Source of the DNA: Candidatus Poseidoniaceae archaeon
Lineage (GTDB): Archaea > Thermoplasmatota > Poseidoniia > Poseidoniales > Poseidoniaceae
Direction of reading: 5' to 3'
NCBI GenBank assembly: GCA_013329355.1
Contig: DUKK01000013.1
Location: 1 to 5,212, forward strand
DNA length: 5,212 nucleotides
Every line of letters starts with the position of its first letter. Within the stretch, counting starts at the first letter, position 1. The translations under genes and the position numbers were made by a program. The notes under the pieces are model-generated. The model was not told the origin of the DNA, did no database searches, and was given only the letters and a program-made list of their open reading frames with translations. Shown here piece after piece: positions 1 through 5,063 of this stretch.

Positions 1-470
1 CCGTCAGCACCGTCTAATACGTCAACACGTAACTCTGTTGTCATATGCAAACAATCGTTTGGACAAGCAGTCACACAGAGTTTACACGCAGTGCAGGTCT
101 CCCAAATCACTCCTATTCTGCCATTGTAATTACCCGGAACGAAAAGCCATGGCTCCATATCTTCCAGCCTCTCGTAGGGATATTGCACAGTTTGCGGCTT
201 CCACAAGGTGGGAAACAAATCTGAGGTTACTCGGTCAGGAGCAAATTCTTGTTGACTGATATCGTTGAAACTCGTGTTCTTGCTCGCTCTTGCCTTTGAG
301 CCATCATCGAGGAATTCAGGGTGGCTGGTGTTATGATAGCCCATACCTAATCGCTTACCAAATAACTTACCGAAGATTGGGAATGTCCTCAGCGCAGTGA
401 TTAAGGTAATTTTGAATGGATACCAAAATAGATTTCTAAAATTCGGCTTTGCATGGGGATGCATTGGCAT
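1..470 (-). CDS. nuoI: Complex I subunit I, two-[4Fe-4S] ferredoxin-like subunit (partial, 3' end beyond left edge)
   Basis: NuoI carries the two [4Fe-4S] clusters N6a and N6b that pass electrons towards NuoB in the peripheral arm. The frame opens at ATG 470-468 and stays open for 156 codons to the window edge. Residues 11-38 resemble the N-terminal amphipathic membrane-associated helix of the family. TVQYPYE at 94-100 matches the conserved segment that precedes the cluster domain. The first cluster motif is C126-T-A-C129-K-L-C132-V-T-A-C136-P. C126, C129 and C132 should bind one cluster and C136 the other. The second motif lies outside the window. The first Cys is near residue 60 in E. coli NuoI as I recall it, so there are about 65 extra residues here. 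About 50 of them lie between the helix and TVQYP (roughly 44-93) and are polar and low in hydrophobics. The start is supported by GAGGTGA with 4-nt spacing. nuoH ends 9 nt upstream. The identity is firm; the role of the insertion is unknown. Confidence 0.95.
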   Translation of the reverse strand, partial: MPMHPHAKPNFRNLFWYPFKITLITALRTFPIFGKLFGKRLGMGYHNTSHPEFLDDGSKARASKNTSFNDISQQEFAPDRVTSDLFPTLWKPQTVQYPYERLEDMEPWLFVPGNYNGRIGVIWETCTACKLCVTACPNDCLHMTTELRVDVLDGAD

Positions 471-474
471 ATTT

Positions 475-481
475 TCACCTC
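475..481 (-). promoter_or_regulatory. Shine-Dalgarno of nuoI, overlapping nuoH stop
   Basis: GAGGTGA lies 4 nt before the nuoI ATG at 470. Its first two bases (GA) are the last two of the nuoH TGA stop (482-480). This fixes the nuoI start and suggests that ribosomes finishing nuoH re-initiate on nuoI. Confidence 0.85.
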
Positions 482-1982
482 ACTCCTGCCCCGGGACATA
501 AGTTCCCGCAGGCTTTTCTGTATACACATGGAACATACGCTCGGTATTACCACTTTTATCCTCATCATTGAGGAATAACACGAATATACCTATCCAAATC
601 GCAGTAGTGACAATTGGAACGAACATGGGTATGCCCATTGCATTCCAAGCCCAGCCACCAGCTGCGGTATCTTTCATGGCTGTTGGATCAAACAGGTAAA
701 GTCGGTAGATTCCAGCAAGCACAACTTGTAGCACCGCTAGAGGCAGCAAAATACGCCAGCCGAACTCTAAGATTTGATCGGTTCTTATCCTCGCCAGCGA
801 GAATCTTGCCCAGACGAATACCAGCAGGAATACCAACCAAGATTTCAACAATACTACTATCGCACCTGGAATCAGTAAGTATAGGTCTCCCAGCAATGGA
901 ATTTGGCTAATCAATCCTTGGAATGGGAGGTGCCAGCCACCGAGGAAGAAGTGAGTGAACAGGAAACAAGCCGCATAGGTTCTGATGTATTCTGCCATGA
1001 ACAGCATACCAAATCTCATGCCGCCATATTCAGTCCACCATCCTTCAACTAGTTCGGCTTCCGCTTCCGGCATGTCGAAAGGCACTCGCTCTACTTCAGC
1101 AATCATCGTCAGGAGGAACAAGGCTGCACCAAGCGGCATTAGGAATAAATTCCATGCGCCTGCTGAATGCTGGAAGTGAATGCTTTCAATGATGTTGAAT
1201 GTCCCGGTAAGGATTGCAACTGAGAGGAGGGTGAGCAGTAGCGGGATTTCGTAGGCAGTCAACTGTGCCGCAGATCTAATACCGCCGATGAGTGTATACT
1301 TGTTGTTAGACGACCAACCGGCAAAGAAGACGCCGATAGGAGCGATGCCAAAAATTGCGATTGCGTACAGTATCGATAAGTCTGGGTTGGTTGCATACAT
1401 CCCACTAGACAGTGGAATAATGCCGAGAATAAGTAACGTTGAGGAGACGATAAGGAATGGTGATACTTCAAAGATTAGACGGTCAGCGCGCTGAGGGACC
1501 ATGTGTTCCTTGACCAAGAACTTCATACCATCAGCGACATTCTGGAAAAACCCTGGGAAGATTGAGTATCCCATCCAAGAGCGGTTATTGACTCTGTCAA
1601 CCGTGGCAAAGGTTTCGTCGCGGTTGCCAAAACGGTTGTTTAGCCACTTATTCAGGCCGCCAATTGGCTTACCGAGCCCGAACGGTAGCATATTCCACCA
1701 CTCGCCGGCAGTAACGCCGTTTTCACCAACCCACAGAGAGCGTAGGGCGGTCGTTGCACCACGTCTATCATTCATACGTGCTACAGCTTTACGCTCAATC
1801 CACAGAATGGCAAATTGCGAGAAGAATAACATTAGGAATATAATGTTGACCGCAGCGAAGGTTGCAATACCAAAGGCAATGGAATTAGCGCTTTCTTCAA
1901 GCGGTGTACCCTCAAGAAGTGGTGGAATCAAATCATCAAAGGTTGAAAAAATCAGACCTCTAAGATCGTATTTATCATCCAT
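480..1982 (-). CDS. nuoH: Complex I membrane subunit H, with loop insertion
   Basis: NuoH (ND1 family) joins the peripheral and membrane arms and forms much of the quinone channel. The protein is 500 aa, against about 325-350 for typical NuoH. Family motifs in order are: WIERK at 61-65 at the end of the first membrane helix; FQNVADGMKFLVKEH at 146-160 followed by P163 and AD at 166-167; GWSSNNKYTLIGGIRSAAQ at 222-240 with YEIPL at 244-248; AEVERVPFDMPEAEAELVEG at 295-314, the acidic loop lining the quinone cavity; TEYGGMRF at 317-324; and WARFSLARIRTDQ at 391-403 with GWRILLP at 408-414. About eight hydrophobic helices are visible. Extra sequence lies at the N terminus (about 30 residues before helix 1), at 77-143 (see finding) and as a polar tail after 471. 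The start is ATG with GAGGTGA 4 nt upstream. nuoD ends 9 nt before it. The absence of nuoE, nuoF and nuoG between nuoD and nuoH places it in the 11-subunit type. Confidence 0.97.
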   Translation of the reverse strand: MDDKYDLRGLIFSTFDDLIPPLLEGTPLEESANSIAFGIATFAAVNIIFLMLFFSQFAILWIERKAVARMNDRRGATTALRSLWVGENGVTAGEWWNMLPFGLGKPIGGLNKWLNNRFGNRDETFATVDRVNNRSWMGYSIFPGFFQNVADGMKFLVKEHMVPQRADRLIFEVSPFLIVSSTLLILGIIPLSSGMYATNPDLSILYAIAIFGIAPIGVFFAGWSSNNKYTLIGGIRSAAQLTAYEIPLLLTLLSVAILTGTFNIIESIHFQHSAGAWNLFLMPLGAALFLLTMIAEVERVPFDMPEAEAELVEGWWTEYGGMRFGMLFMAEYIRTYAACFLFTHFFLGGWHLPFQGLISQIPLLGDLYLLIPGAIVVLLKSWLVFLLVFVWARFSLARIRTDQILEFGWRILLPLAVLQVVLAGIYRLYLFDPTAMKDTAAGGWAWNAMGIPMFVPIVTTAIWIGIFVLFLNDEDKSGNTERMFHVYTEKPAGTYVPGQE

Positions 1983-1986
1983 AATT

Positions 1987-1993
1987 TCACCTC
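1987..1993 (-). promoter_or_regulatory. Shine-Dalgarno of nuoH, overlapping nuoD stop
   Basis: GAGGTGA lies 4 nt before the nuoH ATG (1982-1980), and the nuoD stop TGA (1994-1992) supplies its first GA. The layout is identical to the nuoH-nuoI junction, which points to translational coupling. Confidence 0.85.
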
Positions 1994-3131
1994 AGCGATC
2001 TGTCTCTCCGATGCATGGGTCAAAGCTACCCATAATTGCTGGAATATCAGCAACTTTGTAGCCAATCATTGTTTTAGCAACGAAGGGAATAGTGATGAAC
2101 ATAGGCGACCTAATAGATAACCTGTATGGCTTTTTACCTCTGCCTTCACCACCGCCTTGAACATAAAACTGTGAGGCCCCTCTGGTGCACTCATAATTGC
2201 TAAACCCTGAAGCCCCTTCTGGTGCTCTAGTTGGCGCCTTGGTTAAAATCATCTTATCGCCGTTTGAATAGTGGGTGTTTTTGCCGCCCGGTATTTTCTC
2301 GATTGCATCGAGTAACATCCGGCATGACTGCCGCATTTCTTCAATTCTAACTCGATATCGGTCATAACAGTCTGCGCCCTTTACTGAGGTTGGTTTTTCA
2401 ACTGCTGGTTCCCAATCTACCTCATCATACACTGAGTAAGGGTGAGCCCAGCGGATGTCATAGTTTACTCCGGCGGCTCGCACATTCGGTCCAGATACTC
2501 CTGCTTCAACCATTTCCTCCGCATTGGCATAGCCAACTCCTTGAAGCCTAACCAACCAAATGGTTGACTCATCTAGCATCATTTCGTATTCTTCGATACG
2601 CTTCTCGAAAAGTTTGACTTTAGCAATCATGCGATCGCCAAAGCCGATTGGTATATCTCGCTTGACACCGCCTATTCTGGGGTAGTTGTAGTGCATTCTT
2701 GAGCCACCCAACTCCTGTAACAAGTCAAGGAACATCTCTCGGTCACGCATACACCATGTCATTAGCGTCAGGTTACCGATATCGGGGCCGAATGCTCCAA
2801 GCCACATTAGATGGCTGGCTAATCGCTGTAATTCTGCGGCAATGAGGCGGATGTATTCAGCCCTCTCAGGCACATCTGCCTCTAGCAGGTCTTCAGCAGC
2901 ATAGATGTATGAGTTAGCCCAGGTCATCGCGCTAACGTAACATAGTCGGTCACAATATGGTGTGACTTGAGTAAAGTCTCGGGCCTCACAAATTTTTTCG
3001 ACACCGCGATGGATGTAGCCCAACTCGGCCTCTGTGTCGACAACGGTTTCCCCATCAACCTTGACCCTAAGCGTCCAAAGACCGTGCGTCATTGGGTGCT
3101 GGGGACCCATAGTAATCCACATCTGTGCCAT
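1992..3131 (-). CDS. nuoD: Complex I subunit D (49-kDa, quinone-site subunit)
   Basis: NuoD descends from the [NiFe]-hydrogenase large subunit and, with NuoB and NuoH, forms the site where quinone is reduced. The protein is 379 aa and separate from NuoC, unlike the fused NuoCD of E. coli. Visible landmarks are: GPQHPMTHG at 9-17 with H12 and H16, the quinone-site histidine loop; GYIHRGVEKICEARDF at 38-53; PYCDRLCYVSAM at 58-69 containing the quinone-site tyrosine Y65; a long helical middle (about 88-200); CYDRYRVRIEEMRQS near 257-271; the segment with APTRAPEGASG near 301-311; and a C terminus ending GSFDPCIGETDR. Two residues stand out. C64 replaces the Asp usual just before the tyrosine, and C373 sits in the DPC of the C-terminal motif. 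Both align with hydrogenase nickel-ligand positions (see finding). The start is ATG with GAGGG 6 nt upstream. nuoC ends 9 nt before it. Confidence 0.97.
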   Translation of the reverse strand: MAQMWITMGPQHPMTHGLWTLRVKVDGETVVDTEAELGYIHRGVEKICEARDFTQVTPYCDRLCYVSAMTWANSYIYAAEDLLEADVPERAEYIRLIAAELQRLASHLMWLGAFGPDIGNLTLMTWCMRDREMFLDLLQELGGSRMHYNYPRIGGVKRDIPIGFGDRMIAKVKLFEKRIEEYEMMLDESTIWLVRLQGVGYANAEEMVEAGVSGPNVRAAGVNYDIRWAHPYSVYDEVDWEPAVEKPTSVKGADCYDRYRVRIEEMRQSCRMLLDAIEKIPGGKNTHYSNGDKMILTKAPTRAPEGASGFSNYECTRGASQFYVQGGGEGRGKKPYRLSIRSPMFITIPFVAKTMIGYKVADIPAIMGSFDPCIGETDR

Positions 3132-3137
3132 TTTTAT

Positions 3138-3142
3138 CCCTC
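3138..3142 (-). promoter_or_regulatory. Shine-Dalgarno of nuoD, overlapping nuoC stop
   Basis: GAGGG lies 6 nt before the nuoD ATG (3131-3129). Its GA is the end of the nuoC TGA stop (3143-3141). It supports the start at 3131 over later methionines. Confidence 0.75.
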
Positions 3143-3794
3143 ACTTTACGCGGCCTTCATCTGCCGGTTTTCTACCGAATCCTTGTGCATCATCATACAT
3201 TTCATTGAAATCATGATAGCGAATCTTGTGCTGTTTTTGCAACGGGTGAAACCCATCAGGACTGTCATGCGGGTTTAGAACCCTGAACATGTTTTCATGG
3301 CCTTCGAAATTTATGCCGACAAGATCCCAGGTCTCTTTTTCATTCCAATCCGCACCAACCCATACATGTTGAACGGTAGGCACAGAGGGAGTGTCATTAT
3401 TGGGGAGATTGATGATTACTTCAAACTCCACAGGAATTTGTGCGCCGAGCATTTTCTCAGCAACAAATACTGTGTTAGTGTCCGGTATTTGATTTACAAT
3501 TGGTTGCCGAAGCAGGTGGTAAACAACTTCCCAACCACGCTCATCGCCACCTTCTGGATAGTGGGTTCCAGTAACCATGGAGCAATAGTTGACCCCAATC
3601 TCGAACTTCATCCACTTGGCTAGGGCTTGCCAATGCTGGGGGGGAGTAGTCACTCGCACAAACGAATATTTCTTGGCATTTGAATGTTGGATGATATCGG
3701 CGTTTATTCCGCTACCACTGAAGCGGTCATTTATTGCGTCAGCACATTCAGTGACAGCAATTGCATTCTGCTCCAAAGTGATTTTCATACCCAT
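3141..3794 (-). CDS. nuoC: Complex I subunit C (30-kDa subunit)
   Basis: NuoC is a cofactor-free structural subunit of the peripheral arm that packs against NuoD, NuoB and NuoI. The 217-aa product carries the family signature in its last third. NEKETWDLVGINFEGH at 151-166 corresponds to the usual EREV(Y/W)D-(M/L)-x-GI-x-F-x-GH block. It is followed by RVL at 171-173 and GFHPLQK at 181-187, where the family usually reads G-x-PLRKD. The N-terminal part (1-100) has the alternating strand and helix character of the family, with VVYHLLR at 90-96 on a core strand. Residues about 101-122 look like a short insertion before the strand leading to W145. The ATG overlaps the nuoB stop by one base (TAATG), and AGGTGA lies 6 nt upstream inside the nuoB end. 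A second ATG two codons in is a less likely start because of its longer spacing. Confidence 0.95.
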   Translation of the reverse strand: MGMKITLEQNAIAVTECADAINDRFSGSGINADIIQHSNAKKYSFVRVTTPPQHWQALAKWMKFEIGVNYCSMVTGTHYPEGGDERGWEVVYHLLRQPIVNQIPDTNTVFVAEKMLGAQIPVEFEVIINLPNNDTPSVPTVQHVWVGADWNEKETWDLVGINFEGHENMFRVLNPHDSPDGFHPLQKQHKIRYHDFNEMYDDAQGFGRKPADEGRVK

Positions 3795-4387
3795 TACTCG
3801 TCACCTACAATTATTGGTTTTTCAGAGTCTCTGCCAGAACTTGGCGCACCACCAATTCTGATAATCTTCTCACGTAGCAGACCGAAACCGTCGATTAGGG
3901 CCTCGGGTCTTGGCGGGCAGCCTGGAATGTATACGTCAACCGGAATCACGGTGTCAACTCCTTCCAAGATATTGTAAGATTGGAAATAAGGTCCACCGGA
4001 AATCGCACACTCGCCCATAGCAATGCAGTACTTTGGCTCGGGCATTTGTTCCCAAAGCCTGACGATTTTATCGGCGAATTTCTTCGAAATTGGTCCATTT
4101 ACCAGCAGAACGTCTGATTGCCTAGGAGATGACCGGAACAATACTCCGAACCTATCACCGTCAAATCTTGGTGTCGCCGCTGCAGCCATCTCAATGGCAC
4201 AGCATTTGATACCTAGGTGGAGTGTGAATAGTGATTTACGACCAGCCCAATTGAAGAAACGACCAGCTAGAACACTCAAGAACTGCTTAATTCTAGTCAC
4301 TTTGAGTGCTTCATCGGTTACTCCACCGACCATCTCAACGAGTGCGCGGCTGTTGAACGCTGCAAAATTCTCCCCAGTATCTGCCAT
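3794..4387 (-). CDS. nuoB: Complex I subunit B, N2 [4Fe-4S] cluster subunit
   Basis: NuoB binds cluster N2, the last Fe-S centre before quinone. The 197-aa product shows the full ligand set: adjacent C62-C63 in GIKCCAIEM, C127 in MGECAISGG and C157 in PGCPPRPEAL. Other family blocks are RFDGDRFGVLFRSSPRQSD (74-92), NGPISKK (97-103), QMPEPKY (114-120) and IPVDVYIPG (148-156). C121 lies just before the third ligand but is not a ligand position. The frame extends upstream to a TTG at 4444, which would add 19 residues. I chose ATG 4387 because GAGGTG sits 6 nt before it and because the longer form would overlap the end of nuoA. The gap to nuoA is 10 nt. The C terminus ends in a polar tail after about residue 176. 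Confidence 0.96.
   Translation of the reverse strand: MADTGENFAAFNSRALVEMVGGVTDEALKVTRIKQFLSVLAGRFFNWAGRKSLFTLHLGIKCCAIEMAAAATPRFDGDRFGVLFRSSPRQSDVLLVNGPISKKFADKIVRLWEQMPEPKYCIAMGECAISGGPYFQSYNILEGVDTVIPVDVYIPGCPPRPEALIDGFGLLREKIIRIGGAPSSGRDSEKPIIVGDE
3801..3806 (-). promoter_or_regulatory. Shine-Dalgarno of nuoC, inside nuoB 3' end
   Basis: AGGTGA lies 6 nt before the nuoC ATG (3794-3792) and falls within the last codons of nuoB. With the TAATG overlap, this is the only junction here where the genes overlap and the stop does not form part of the ribosome-binding site. Confidence 0.75.
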
Positions 4388-4393
4388 CGGCCC

Positions 4394-4399
4394 CACCTC
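4394..4399 (-). promoter_or_regulatory. Shine-Dalgarno of nuoB, overlapping nuoA stop
   Basis: GAGGTG lies 6 nt before ATG 4387 and uses the GA of the nuoA TGA stop (4400-4398). It decides the nuoB start in favour of 4387 over the upstream ATG at 4432 or TTG at 4444. Confidence 0.8.
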
Positions 4400-4883
4400 A
4401 GATGTATATTCTCCCTCGTTTCCTAAAAACATACCAAACGCCAAGCGACATTATTGCGAAGTAGCCGCACAGAACCAGTAGCGCATCTTTGGCTTGAGCA
4501 ACGGCTCCAGCCCGCTCACCCACTGCGATATCTTGGGCTGTAGCATCTGAGGCAACCATGCCGCCAAGGACGAGGAACATGAAAGCAACATCAAAAACTA
4601 GGAATATAATTGCATACCAATAGTATTGGAAGTGAAATTGTATCATTGCTTCGCCAACAGGCTCACTACCACATTCGAAGGTTGTTAGTCTTCTGGGGTA
4701 TAAACTGTGATCTCGCTCGTAGCCCTCCAACAGGTATGATTTGGTAATATGCGGACGTGCTGGGTCTACCCTTGGTCTGACTACCCAAGTTATGATGAAA
4801 TTGGTCAGTGGCATTAGTATCCCAACAACGGTCAGAAAGCCGATAGAAAGGTAAGCAGTTGGCACTGATTCAAGTCCGGACAT
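4398..4883 (-). CDS. nuoA: Complex I membrane subunit A (ND3 family)
   Basis: NuoA is a small three-helix membrane subunit at the junction of the two arms. Its first loop reaches the quinone cavity. Counting from ATG 4883 the protein is 161 aa, longer than the usual 120-147. Helix 1 is about residues 9-34. The loop at 35-68 is long and charged and leads to FECGSEP at 69-75, the family's conserved-cysteine motif (C71). Helix 2 contains FQYYWYAIIFLVFDVAFMFL (85-104), where the usual FDVE motif reads FDVA, with A100 in place of Glu. Helix 3 is about 135-153, and the protein ends in RKRGRIYI. A TTG at 4925 in the same frame would add 14 residues (MARLLSECCALGEW) and has GAGGGG 6 nt before it. I prefer ATG 4883 because GGGTGA precedes it with the same 4-nt spacing seen at nuoH and nuoI. 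This is the first gene of the visible nuo operon. Confidence 0.93.
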   Translation of the reverse strand: MSGLESVPTAYLSIGFLTVVGILMPLTNFIITWVVRPRVDPARPHITKSYLLEGYERDHSLYPRRLTTFECGSEPVGEAMIQFHFQYYWYAIIFLVFDVAFMFLVLGGMVASDATAQDIAVGERAGAVAQAKDALLVLCGYFAIMSLGVWYVFRKRGRIYI

Positions 4884-4887
4884 CCAT

Positions 4888-4893
4888 TCACCC
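4888..4893 (-). promoter_or_regulatory. Probable Shine-Dalgarno of nuoA
   Basis: GGGTGA lies 4 nt before ATG 4883. It matches the GGTGA core and spacing used by nuoH and nuoI, which is the main reason for choosing this start over TTG 4925. Confidence 0.5.
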
Positions 4894-4930
4894 AGTGCAC
4901 AGCATTCGCTTAGCAATCTAGCCAATGATT

Positions 4931-4946
4931 ACCCCTCAATAAGGGT
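4931..4946 (-). promoter_or_regulatory. Small hairpin in the nuoA leader
   Basis: On the minus strand ACCCTT-ATTG-AGGGGT can fold into a 6-bp stem (one G-T wobble) with a 4-nt loop. The 3' arm contains the GAGGGG that would serve as ribosome-binding site for the alternative TTG start at 4925. It could mask that site, or it could be chance. No T-run follows it, so it is not an intrinsic terminator for the minus strand. Confidence 0.3.
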
Positions 4947-5027
4947 TCCCAAATCTTTGATTTTTTTTCCTTTCCAAAACCCATTAAAAACGGTCGATTA
5001 AACAACATAATTTAGGTGCTCAATCGT

Positions 5028-5048
5028 AATTTTACTGCAGCAAAAATT
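5028..5048. repeat. Imperfect palindrome after the upstream gene
   Basis: On the minus strand AATTTT and AAAATT flank a core with the perfect 6-bp palindrome CTGCAG, 16 nt past the upstream stop codon. The minus strand also has a T5 run at 5046-5042. This could be a transcription-factor operator for the nuo promoter, or part of a weak oligo-T termination signal for the upstream gene. The stem is AT-only, so a bacterial-type terminator is unlikely. Confidence 0.3.
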
Positions 5049-5063
5049 CGACTCGATTACGCA

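Larger units (their letters stand above)
4926..5063 (-). promoter_or_regulatory. AT-rich intergenic region, likely nuo operon promoter
   Basis: These 138 nt lie between the stop of the upstream gene and the longest possible nuoA frame. It is the only non-coding gap over 10 nt in the window, so the nuo promoter should be here unless transcription reads through from upstream. It is clearly more AT-rich than the genes. Two TATA-like stretches on the transcribed strand are candidates: TAAATTAT at 5014-5007 and TTTTTAAT at 4990-4983. Neither has a convincing purine-rich BRE next to it. A purine-rich run (GGAAAGGAAAAAAAATCAAAG) follows near 4975-4955. No promoter element can be fixed from sequence alone. 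Confidence 0.4.

Noticed and set aside
38..259. Plus-strand frame of 73 codons
   Set aside because: It lies antisense to the nuoI cluster motif region, and its product shows no domain or convincing ribosome-binding site.
1501..2061. Open plus-strand frame of 186 codons
   Set aside because: It lies opposite nuoH and the end of nuoD, its product is rich in Ser, Pro and Arg without any family motif, and the opposite strand has unmistakable conserved motifs.
1992..3131. NuoD as an active [NiFe]-hydrogenase large subunit
   Set aside because: Only one Cys of each ligand pair is present, the quinone-site residues H12, H16 and Y65 are kept, and the rest of the operon is Nuo-type.
4388..4444. Longer nuoB from TTG 4444 (or ATG 4432)
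   Set aside because: It would overlap the end of nuoA by dozens of bases, while ATG 4387 has GAGGTG at good spacing and gives the usual family length.
4023..4481. Open plus-strand frame of 152 codons
   Set aside because: It is antisense to nuoB with its cluster ligands, has no recognisable domain, and is explained as a shadow frame.
4961..4968. T8 run on the plus strand as a terminator
   Set aside because: No plus-strand gene leads into it. On the transcribed minus strand it is an A-run, so it does not terminate the nuo or upstream transcript.
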